Assembly: GCA_946543025.1 (NCBI GenBank)
Contig: CAMNLN010000068.1
Span: forward strand, 1 to 13,735
Source: an uncultured Verrucomicrobiota bacterium
GTDB taxonomy: Bacteria > Verrucomicrobiota > Kiritimatiellia > RFP12 > UBA1067
Length of the DNA stretch: 13,735 bases
Reading direction: 5' to 3'
This document shows positions 7,323-13,347 of this stretch, in pieces. The first letter of the stretch is position 1, and every line of letters starts with the position of its first letter. The position numbers and the translations under genes were made by a program. The notes under the pieces are model-generated. The model made no database searches and was not told where the DNA came from. It saw only the letters and a list, made by a program, of their open reading frames with translations.

Positions 7323-9308
7323 ATGAATCCAGTCTCAAGAATTGCAATTCCGTCTCTTTCGTTCCTCCTCTGCATGACGGCCTGCCGCATGGGAAAAGCG
7401 GCAGACGATTTTCTCCCGTCGGGGCGGATGGCGCTGGGCGCGAACTACTGGGCGAGCCACGCCGCCACGGAGATGTGGCGCAAGTGGGACGCGAAAGCCG
7501 TGGACGAAGACCTGCGCGTCCTCGCCGCGAACGGCTTCCGCATCCTGCGCGTGTTTCCCAACTGGGCGGACTTCCAGCCCATCCACGCCTGCTACCTGAA
7601 CGGCGACAGCTTCGACAAGGTGAACGAGACACGGATGTTCGACTCGGAGGAGCCGCTCCCGGACACGCCCTGCGGCCGCGCGGGCGTGGACGAGCGCATG
7701 GTGGAACGCTTCGAGGAGTTCTGCGACCTCGCCGAGAAGCACGGCCTCCGCCTCATCGTGCCGCTCCTCACCGGGCAGATGACGTTCCGCAACTACATCC
7801 CGCCCGCGCTCGCGAACCGCGACCCGTTCAGCGACCCGTACGCGCTCATGTGGGAGGGGCGCTACCTCGAGTGCATGGTCTCGCGCCTCAAGGCGAAGAA
7901 GGCGATCGCGGCGTGGGAGAGCGGCAACGAGGCGCGCATCCTCGGCAAGAGCGAGAACGCGTTCCAGTCCGAGGCGTGGCTGCGCTACGTCCACCAGACC
8001 ATTCGCTGCGCCGACCCGTCGCGCCCCGTGATCGGCGTGGACGGACTCGACATCTCGCGGGAGAACAAATGGCCGAGCGCGATGAACGCGTCGCTCTCCG
8101 ACTACGTCACCACGCATCCCTACGGCTTCTGGGGCGCGGTCTACAACGACGACTTCCTCTCCGTGCGCTCCCTCACCTTCGCCGCCGCCGAGACGTACGC
8201 GCTCGAGCAGATCGGCGGCAAGCCCGCGTTCATCGAGGAACACGGTTCGCGCCGCCAAGAACAGACGAGCCGGCGCGGCGTGGCGGAATACATACGCGGA
8301 CTGCTCTGGAACGCCTGGGCGCTCGACTGCAAGGCGATGCTCTGGTGGTGCGCCTACGACCAGACGGGGATGACCATCGCGCCCTACAACTGGCGGCAGC
8401 CCTGCGTGGAACTCGGCATCTTCCGCCGGGACCGCACGCCGTACCCGGCCGTGGACGTGGCGCGAAAGTTCGTCGCGCTGCAGGACGCCCTGCCGTTCGA
8501 CGCGCTCCCGAAGGCGAAGGCCGATGCCGTGGTGCTCACGACCGATTCCGCCGTGGCGCATTCCTCCTATATCCTCGCGCGCCAGGCCGGCATCATGCCG
8601 CATTTCGCGAATCCCGAGGAGAAGCTGCCCGCCGCGACATGCTACTTCCTACCCAACGCGCTCGGCCGCGCCTACCTCACGATCGAGCGCTGGGAGGAGC
8701 TGAAGGCGAAGGTGCGCGCCGGCGCCACGCTCTACCTCTCGTGGAACGACACGTTCCTCGACTCGATGGAGGAGGTGGGCGGCGTCGAGGTCGCGTTCCG
8801 TCAAGCCACGGGCGGCGCGGACGTTTGCGACTTCGGCGACTTCAAGCACACGTTCGGCTATTCCGTGAAGCGCCGCTTCAACGCGCTCACCGCCGAGACG
8901 CTCGCGAAGAACCAGCACGGCGAGGGCGTGTTCTTCAGGAACCGCTACGGGAAGGGAACGGTGTACGTGTTCGCGTTCCCATTCGAAAAGACGTACTACG
9001 GCGCGGCCGGAAAGTACGAAGGAGACGCCTGGAAGGTGTGGGCGAAGGTGCGTCCCGTCAACCGCATTCTCCAAACCGGCGACAAGAACGTGTTCGTGTC
9101 GGAACACTGCTTCGGCGGCGGACGCTGCGCGCTCGTGATCGTGAACAACAGCGGCCGCCCCTACGCGGGCACGCCCGCGCTGAAGGACAACTGGCGCGTG
9201 AGCCGCGCGCTCACCGACGATCCGGACCTGGCGAAGTGGGAAGACGGCAAGCTGACGCTCGCCCCCTGCGCCGGCATCCTCTTCATGGCGGAGAAGGTGT
9301 CGCAATGA
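7323..9308 (+). CDS. Clan GH-A (GH5-like) glycoside hydrolase, probable lipoprotein
   Basis: A 661-residue exported enzyme. The N-terminal hydrophobic signal ends at CMTAC, with Cys21 as a plausible lipidated residue. Residues about 35-400 are a TIM-barrel glycosidase: GANYW at the start, GFRILRVFPNWADFQP (71-86), acid/base Glu203 in AAWESGNEAR, HPYGFWG (265-271), nucleophile probably Glu306 in KPAFIEEHGS, and MLWWCAYDQ. The Asn-Glu pair and the late Glu before an aromatic/His-Gly are the clan GH-A signature seen in GH5 mannanases and relatives. Residues about 405-530 (DAVVLTTD, ATLYLSW) look like the flavodoxin/glutaminase-like domain that follows the barrel in GH42-type enzymes; a beta-rich C-terminus follows. 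The exact GH family is uncertain. It lies 97 bp after the GH109-like gene, and its stop overlaps manA by 4 bp (ATGA), indicating co-translation. Mannosidase or mannanase activity is suggested by the manA link only. Confidence 0.8.
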   Translation: MNPVSRIAIPSLSFLLCMTACRMGKAADDFLPSGRMALGANYWASHAATEMWRKWDAKAVDEDLRVLAANGFRILRVFPNWADFQPIHACYLNGDSFDKVNETRMFDSEEPLPDTPCGRAGVDERMVERFEEFCDLAEKHGLRLIVPLLTGQMTFRNYIPPALANRDPFSDPYALMWEGRYLECMVSRLKAKKAIAAWESGNEARILGKSENAFQSEAWLRYVHQTIRCADPSRPVIGVDGLDISRENKWPSAMNASLSDYVTTHPYGFWGAVYNDDFLSVRSLTFAAAETYALEQIGGKPAFIEEHGSRRQEQTSRRGVAEYIRGLLWNAWALDCKAMLWWCAYDQTGMTIAPYNWRQPCVELGIFRRDRTPYPAVDVARKFVALQDALPFDALPKAKADAVVLTTDSAVAHSSYILARQAGIMPHFANPEEKLPAATCYFLPNALGRAYLTIERWEELKAKVRAGATLYLSWNDTFLDSMEEVGGVEVAFRQATGGADVCDFGDFKHTFGYSVKRRFNALTAETLAKNQHGEGVFFRNRYGKGTVYVFAFPFEKTYYGAAGKYEGDAWKVWAKVRPVNRILQTGDKNVFVSEHCFGGGRCALVIVNNSGRPYAGTPALKDNWRVSRALTDDPDLAKWEDGKLTLAPCAGILFMAEKVSQ

Positions 9309-10309
9309 TCGCGAAGCTTTTGCCGAACCGCGTACGGCGCACCTACCTCGGCGGCGGGAGGATCGACGCCTTCACGGGGACGGAGGCAGACGTTTCGGAC
9401 GGCGTGCCGCGCCCCGAGGACTGGATGGCCTCCACGGTGACAGCCTTCAACGGGACGCTCGAAATCGCGGGCGAGGGGCTGGGGCGGCTTGAGGACGGGC
9501 AGCTCGTGAAGGACGTGGCCGGCTCGTTGCCGATTCTCGTGAAGCTGCTCGACAGCGATGAGCGGCTGGTCATCCAGGCGCATCCCACCGTACCGTGCGC
9601 GAAACGCCTCTTCGACTCGCCCGTCGGCAAGACGGAGTGCTGGTATTTCCTGCCGGGCACCGCGCCGGACGCGTGCGTCTATCTGGGCTTCAAGCCCGGC
9701 GTCACGCGTGCGGCGTGGGAAAAAGCCTTTGAGCGGCAACAGGGTTTGCTGGAGATGCTCCACCGCATCCCGGTGGCGGCGGGAGACTTCGTGTTCGTGG
9801 ACGGCGGCATGCCGCACGCGATCGGCGGCGGATGCTTCATGATCGAGCTGCAGGAGCCGAGCGACCTGATGGTGGTGGCGGAACGCTACACGCCGTCCGG
9901 GCGGCAGATTCCCGATGCCAAGATGCACGGCGGCATCGGTTGGGAAAAAATGTTCGCCGTGTACGAGTACGAGGGACGGACCTTTGAAGAGACGTGCGCA
10001 CGATACGTGAGGAAACGTTCGCAAACCTCAAATGGCCGCAACTCTTCATCAGACACAAAAGGCAAGGCGAAGCAGATTTGCGGGCCGGAATTGACGGACA
10101 AGTTCGAGATGTGGCGCGTGGCGGGCGACGAAAGCCTGGACCTGCCGCGCCCGGCGAACGTCGCCGTCGTCACGGGCGGCGCCGGCGAAGCGAACGGCCT
10201 TGCGGTGACCAAGGGCGACCGACTTCTTGTCGCAGGCGAGCGCACGCTCGCCGTGAACGGCGACGCCACGCTCGTCGTATGCGCCGCTCCGCGCGGGAGT
10301 GTGGTATAA
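9305..10309 (+). CDS. manA: Class I mannose-6-phosphate isomerase
   Basis: A 334-residue zinc enzyme that interconverts mannose-6-phosphate and fructose-6-phosphate in the cytoplasm. No signal peptide is present. Zinc ligands of type I enzymes are visible: Gln91 and His93 in VIQAHP, Glu111 in GKTECWYF and His171 in GGMPHAIGGG. The length matches the short Bacillus-type ManA. The start ATG overlaps the preceding TGA (ATGA), with GGAGAAGG at 9290-9297 placed 7 nt upstream. It would channel mannose released by the upstream enzymes into glycolysis, or supply mannose-6-phosphate for glycan synthesis. Residues about 238-258 (from KRSQTSNGR to KGKAKQ) are Ser/Asn/Lys-rich, encoded by more AT-rich codons, and look unlike the family at this point. 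The last codons GTG GTA TAA contain the serS promoter. Confidence 0.92.
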   Translation: MIAKLLPNRVRRTYLGGGRIDAFTGTEADVSDGVPRPEDWMASTVTAFNGTLEIAGEGLGRLEDGQLVKDVAGSLPILVKLLDSDERLVIQAHPTVPCAKRLFDSPVGKTECWYFLPGTAPDACVYLGFKPGVTRAAWEKAFERQQGLLEMLHRIPVAAGDFVFVDGGMPHAIGGGCFMIELQEPSDLMVVAERYTPSGRQIPDAKMHGGIGWEKMFAVYEYEGRTFEETCARYVRKRSQTSNGRNSSSDTKGKAKQICGPELTDKFEMWRVAGDESLDLPRPANVAVVTGGAGEANGLAVTKGDRLLVAGERTLAVNGDATLVVCAAPRGSVV

Positions 10310-10310
10310 T
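10302..10310 (+). promoter_or_regulatory. Extended -10 promoter of serS, inside the manA stop codon
   Basis: An exact TGGTATAAT. TATAAT is 10305-10310 and the manA TAA is 10307-10309, the same register as at 4280-4288 (GTG GTA TAA T). Transcription would start near 10317 and leave a leader of about 30 nt with a purine-rich stretch (10328-10340) ahead of the ATG at 10348. No -35 match is seen. Confidence 0.75.
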
Positions 10311-10347
10311 ATCAACCTAATTCTTCCGAGAAAGAAAGAACCGAGCC

Positions 10348-11652
10348 ATGATTGACATCAAGAAAATCCGGGACGATTTCGAGAACACCGCCGCGCAGCT
10401 CGCGCGGCGCGGCGTGGAGAAGGAGACCGTGGCGAAGGCCCGCGACCTCGACGCGAAGCGCCGTTCGCTCCTGGGCGAGACGGAAGCCCTCAAGGCGAAG
10501 CGCAACGCCGCCTCGAAGGAGATCGGCGCCGTCGCCAAGGCCGGCGGCGACATCGCGGCCGCCAAGGCCGAGATGCGCGCCATCGGCGACCGCATCGCGG
10601 AGATCGACCGCGAGCTCGCCCAGGTGGAGACCGACCTGCGCGAGACGCTGCTCATGATCCCGAACCTCCCCGCGCCGGAGATCCCCACCGGCCCCGACTC
10701 CTCCGCCAACGAGGTGGTGCGCTTCGTGGGCGAGTGGAAGGACCCCGCCTACCCGATCCCCGACCACATGCAGATCGGCGAGAAGCTCGGCATCTTCGAC
10801 TTCCCGCGCGGCGTGAAGCTCACCGGCACCGGCTTCCCCATCATCCTCGGCCAGGGCGCGAAGCTCCAGCGCGCGCTCATCCAGTACATGCTCGACGTCC
10901 ACTGCCAGCAGCAGGGCTACGTCGAGATGCTCCCGCCCTTCATGGTGAACACCGCGTCGATGACCGGCACCGGCCAGCTCCCGAAGTTCGCCGAAGACCT
11001 CTACCACTCGAACGCCGACGACTTCTGGCTCATCCCCACGGCCGAGGTGCCCGTCACGAACTTCTACCGCGACGACATCTTCGACGGCGTGAAGCTCCCG
11101 AAGATCACGCCCGAGTCGCCCGTCAAGCTCACCGCCTACACGCCCTGCTTCCGTCGCGAGGCCGGCAGCGCCGGCAAGATGACGCGCGGCATGCTCCGCG
11201 TCCATCAGTTCGACAAGGTGGAGATGGTCAACTTCGTCCACCCCTCCACGTCCTTCCAGCAGCTCGAGACGCTCGTCAAGGAGGCGGAGGCCATCCTCAC
11301 CGGACTCGGCCTCCACTTCCGCGTCCTCATGCTCTGCTCGGGCGACATGGGCTTCTCCGCCGCCAAGTGCTACGACCTCGAGCTCTGGGCGCCCGGCGAG
11401 AAGCAGTGGCTGGAGGTCTCGTCCTGCAGCTGCTTCACGGACTACCAGGCCCGCCGCCTCAACTGCCGCTTCAAGGACGCCGACGGCAAGACGAAGCTCG
11501 TCCACACGCTCAACGGCTCGGGCGTGGCCCTGCCGCGCCTCATGGTCGCGCTCCTCGAGCAGCACCTGCAGGAAGACGGCAGCGTCCTTCTGCCGGAGGC
11601 GATCCGTCCGTACATGGGCGGCGTCGACCGCCTCGTGCCTGTCAAGCAGTAA
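10348..11652 (+). CDS. serS: Seryl-tRNA synthetase
   Basis: A 434-residue class II aminoacyl-tRNA synthetase that charges tRNA-Ser (and tRNA-Sec where present) with serine. The N-terminal long-helix hairpin that grips the tRNA long variable arm spans about 1-105 and begins with the conserved MIDIKKIRDDFE. The catalytic domain shows TAEVPVTN (231-238, serine pocket), motif 2 FRREAGSAGKMTRGMLRVHQF (268-288), SSCSCFTDYQARR (358-370) and motif 3 NGSGVALPRLMVALLE (389-404). The usual S-N-C-x-D-F-Q-A-R block here reads SSCSCFTDYQARR, a minor variant. The start follows a purine-rich leader and a dedicated -10 box. It is the first gene of a small unit with the 225-residue protein 21 bp downstream. 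Confidence 0.98.
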   Translation: MIDIKKIRDDFENTAAQLARRGVEKETVAKARDLDAKRRSLLGETEALKAKRNAASKEIGAVAKAGGDIAAAKAEMRAIGDRIAEIDRELAQVETDLRETLLMIPNLPAPEIPTGPDSSANEVVRFVGEWKDPAYPIPDHMQIGEKLGIFDFPRGVKLTGTGFPIILGQGAKLQRALIQYMLDVHCQQQGYVEMLPPFMVNTASMTGTGQLPKFAEDLYHSNADDFWLIPTAEVPVTNFYRDDIFDGVKLPKITPESPVKLTAYTPCFRREAGSAGKMTRGMLRVHQFDKVEMVNFVHPSTSFQQLETLVKEAEAILTGLGLHFRVLMLCSGDMGFSAAKCYDLELWAPGEKQWLEVSSCSCFTDYQARRLNCRFKDADGKTKLVHTLNGSGVALPRLMVALLEQHLQEDGSVLLPEAIRPYMGGVDRLVPVKQ

Positions 11653-11673
11653 CGGGCGGACGGAGCCCACTTG

Positions 11674-12351
11674 ATGCGAAAGTACCTTTGCCCGCTCATC
11701 GTCATCGCGCTCGCGCTCCTTGTCGCGGGCGCGTGGGTCGCGTTTCCGCAGGAGAGAAAGTCCGTCGGCGCCGCCGTCTCCTCGTTCTTTTCCTCGTTCG
11801 CCGCCGAGGCGAAGAACGCATGGGCGCGTCTTTCCCCTCCGAAAGAAAAGCCTGAAGTCCCAGAACCCGAACCGCTTGGCGACGAAGCCGAGGCCGACAC
11901 GACGCGCGCCGCTTCAGCCGCCGTCGCCTCGTCGATACCGACCGCGCTGGGCGCGATCGCCGATTCCGCGAGCGACCCGGAGCCTTCTTCCCTCACGCGC
12001 GAACAGCGCAAGCAACGGTACAAGGAGCTGGTCGCCGCCGCCGACCAGCGCAAGCGCGAGGTCCTGTTCGCCTGCCTGAAGAAGTGCCCCGAGGGGCTGG
12101 AGGCGCTCAAGGCCACGCGCGCCTACCACGCCAAGGTCGACGAGATGAAAAAGCTTGAGGCGCAACGTGGCCAGGCCGACGACGGCGTGGCGCTGCTCCG
12201 CATCGAGCTGGTCCATCTGAAGGAGGCCGTCCAGGTGGCCAACGCCCGCTACAAGATCTGGAAGGACGCGCATCCAGGAGAAGTCGTCGATCCCATGACC
12301 GACAAGCTTTACTGCGACCTCATCGCCCGCAGCCGATTCTACCTGGACTGA
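11674..12351 (+). CDS. Unrecognised membrane-anchored coiled-coil protein
   Basis: I do not recognise this 225-residue protein. Residues 5-24 (LCPLIVIALALLVAGAWVAF) form one hydrophobic segment after MRK, without a clear cleavage site, so a signal anchor facing the periplasm is likely. Residues about 54-70 are Pro/Glu-rich (PPKEKPEVPEPEP), and 70-105 are Ala/Ser-rich and probably disordered. Residues about 106-200 are strongly charged and helical, suggesting a coiled coil (EQRKQRYKELV, KVDEMKKLEAQ, LRIELVHLKEAV). Three cysteines fall in the soluble part (Cys134, Cys138, Cys214), with Cys134-x3-Cys138 in FACLKKC. ATG at 11674 is preferred over TTG at 11671 because GGAG (11662-11665) lies 8 nt upstream. 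It follows serS by 21 bp with no terminator visible and probably shares its transcript. A scaffold or envelope role is only a guess. Confidence 0.75.
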   Translation: MRKYLCPLIVIALALLVAGAWVAFPQERKSVGAAVSSFFSSFAAEAKNAWARLSPPKEKPEVPEPEPLGDEAEADTTRAASAAVASSIPTALGAIADSASDPEPSSLTREQRKQRYKELVAAADQRKREVLFACLKKCPEGLEALKATRAYHAKVDEMKKLEAQRGQADDGVALLRIELVHLKEAVQVANARYKIWKDAHPGEVVDPMTDKLYCDLIARSRFYLD

Positions 12352-12393
12352 CTCCCGCCCGCCACGGGACGATCCTGCGCGACCGGCGCCATT

Positions 12394-13032
12394 TCATCCG
12401 CGGTCAATGAACTCCGCCTCGACGGCGTCGATCATCGTCTCGATGCGTCGCTTCGTCTTGCTGGCCGTGTTGACGGGGATGCCGAGCGCCTTGGCGGCTT
12501 CCTTCACCGACATCCCCTTGGACGAGACCAGCCGCCAGAGTTCCTTGCTCGACGCGGCGAGGGCCGACTGCGAAAGAACACGCTCCTCGGCCGCCTTCCG
12601 GCAGGCCAGCCGCCACTTGAGGTCGAACACGGCGGATGGATCGGGCGACGCGCCGCCGTCCCGCCCTGCCGCCGCGCCCAGGTCATCCCGGAGCTTCTGC
12701 TGCGTGGCGTTGCGCCGGAAACGGTCGATGGCGAGGCGGCGCACGATGGTGGCGAGGTAGGTTCGGAAACGGGCGCGCGCAGGATCGTAGCCGCCCGAGC
12801 GAAGCACATCGACGAGGCGGACGAACGTGTCCTGCACGATGTCATCGATGTCGGTGGACGGCAGGCCCGGCGCGACAAGAACCGCGAAGTGGCGCAAGGC
12901 GGGCTCGTAAAGCTCCACGAAGCTCGCCCACGCGCCGTCGTCCTTGCCGGCCGCAAGCTCGGGGATTCGCCGGATCAATGATCGCGGCGTATCGGGAAAG
13001 ACGGTCTCCTTCTGGCGGTCTGCATCGCTCAT
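12394..13032 (-). CDS. ECF-type RNA polymerase sigma factor
   Basis: A 212-residue sigma-70-family factor with the two-domain ECF layout. Region 2 covers about 33-110, with the core-binding DIDDIVQDTFVRLVDVL (61-77) and the -10-recognition segment FRTYLATIVRRLAIDRFRR (89-107). A variable linker follows. Region 4 is about 140-205, with the helix-turn-helix MSVKEAAKALGIPVNTASKT (174-193). The N-terminal TPRSLIRRI resembles Planctomycete/Verrucomicrobia ECF factors (TRxSLLxRL). No anti-sigma gene follows within the window: the downstream neighbour is convergent, 42 bp away, and unrelated. The ATG at 13032 has no Shine-Dalgarno and lies only 7 nt from the -10 box at 13040-13048, so a leaderless mRNA is predicted. 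Target promoters are unknown. Confidence 0.9.
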   Translation of the reverse strand: MSDADRQKETVFPDTPRSLIRRIPELAAGKDDGAWASFVELYEPALRHFAVLVAPGLPSTDIDDIVQDTFVRLVDVLRSGGYDPARARFRTYLATIVRRLAIDRFRRNATQQKLRDDLGAAAGRDGGASPDPSAVFDLKWRLACRKAAEERVLSQSALAASSKELWRLVSSKGMSVKEAAKALGIPVNTASKTKRRIETMIDAVEAEFIDRG

Positions 13033-13039
13033 CGACTAA

Positions 13040-13048
13040 ATTATACCA
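13040..13048 (-). promoter_or_regulatory. Extended -10 promoter of the ECF sigma gene (leaderless)
   Basis: On the minus strand this reads TGGTATAAT, identical to the boxes at 4280 and 10302. The last T of TATAAT (13040) is separated by 7 nt from the A of the ATG at 13032. With normal start-site spacing the transcript would begin at or within a base or two of the start codon. No -35 hexamer is seen at standard spacing. Confidence 0.7.
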
Positions 13049-13075
13049 TATCTTCTGCGCCGCCACATGTCGGGC

Positions 13076-13225
13076 TTAAGTACGCGAAAGATTTTCCCGA
13101 TCCAACATGCTCTCCGCATTCAATCGGCCAACGCGACATCGAGTATTGACTTGTCAAGCAGATGATTCTTGAACAAGACAGAAAGCAAATAAGACTTGCC
13201 ACAAGGAGAACGACCGTGGGCAAGA
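13076..13225 (-). pseudogene. Decayed AAA (AAA_14/DUF4143-type) ATPase fragment
   Basis: On the minus strand the frame from 13225 reads HLAHGRSPCGKSYLL, then FKNHLL, then ILDVALAD, and stops at TGA (13122-13120). This resembles the Walker A region and following strand of the AAA_14/DUF4143 ATPases (typically G-x-R-R-x-G-K-S-Y-L-L...FK..LL...I..I.LDD). Shifting by one base at the stop, the reading continues LNAESMLDRENLSRT to a TAA at 13078-13076, as expected if one base was lost. The protein N-terminus is missing: the homology ends where the palindromic element begins. Both the N-terminal segment and nearly all the domain after strand 2 are absent, so this is a remnant and not a gene. The family call rests on motif resemblance. 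Confidence 0.5.
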
Positions 13226-13265
13226 TGGGGCGAGCCGCGGCGGCTCGGCGAGACGCCTCGCCCCA
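13226..13265. repeat. Palindromic intergenic element with nested hairpins
   Basis: The outer stem TGGGGCGAG (13226-13234) pairs perfectly with CTCGCCCCA (13257-13265). Between them lie two smaller hairpins, CCG/CGG around 13235-13243 and GGCG-AGA-CGCC (13247-13257, competing by one base with the outer stem), so the 40-mer could fold as a cloverleaf or cruciform. An alternative pairing is GAGCCG (13232-13237) with CGGCTC (13241-13246). No T-run follows on either strand, so a simple terminator is unlikely. It resembles REP/MITE-like mobile palindromes, but only one copy is present in this window. Confidence 0.6.
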
Positions 13266-13297
13266 CCCAATACCCAATGGCAACACACCCCTGTCAA

Positions 13298-13323
13298 AAT
13301 GAATTAGAATGAATCAAATGAAT
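13298..13323 (+). repeat. Three AATGAAT direct repeats
   Basis: AATGAAT occurs at 13298-13304, 13308-13314 and 13317-13323, spaced 10 and 9 bp apart in AT-rich DNA between two hairpins. The roughly helical spacing could suit a DNA-binding protein, or it may be slippage-derived low-complexity sequence. No function is claimed. Confidence 0.4.
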
Positions 13324-13330
13324 CGGATAC

Positions 13331-13347
13331 GCGCGCAATTCGCGCGC
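13331..13347 (-). terminator. Possible terminator hairpin of the FISUMP gene
   Basis: GCGCGC (13331-13336) and GCGCGC (13342-13347) form a 6-bp stem with a 5-nt loop. On the minus strand the hairpin begins in the TAG stop of the gene ending at 13347 and is followed by a T-rich but interrupted stretch (ATTCATTTGATTCATT). The lack of a continuous T-tract makes intrinsic termination uncertain. Confidence 0.35.

Larger units (their letters stand above)
13033..13346. other. 314-bp accessory gap without an intact gene
   Basis: This stretch holds, from left to right, the sigma-factor promoter, a decayed ATPase fragment, a perfect-stem palindromic element, an AT-rich tract with AATGAAT repeats, and a GC hairpin beside the stop of the rightmost gene. 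An 81-codon open frame on the minus strand (13286-13041) crosses both the palindrome and the ATPase fragment in a different frame and is not considered a gene. Base composition is visibly less GC-rich than in the flanking genes, suggesting acquired or relaxed sequence. Confidence 0.7.

Noticed and set aside
7475..9304. A long open reading frame running in front of and in frame with manA on the plus strand
   Set aside because: It is very Arg/Pro-rich, has no family motifs and lies over the well-supported GH-A gene in another frame. This is typical of GC-rich coding DNA. manA itself begins at 9305 with its own ribosome binding site.
12352..12393. A shared bidirectional terminator between the coiled-coil gene and the sigma gene
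   Set aside because: Only a 4-bp GCGC pairing is visible and there is no T-tract, which is too weak to report.
13226..13265. The palindrome as a Rho-independent terminator
   Set aside because: No T-run follows on either strand, and no intact gene ends into it.
13041..13286. 81-codon minus-strand open frame in the right-hand gap
   Set aside because: It crosses the palindrome and reads the ATPase remnant in the wrong frame; it also overlaps the sigma promoter, and no ribosome site precedes it.
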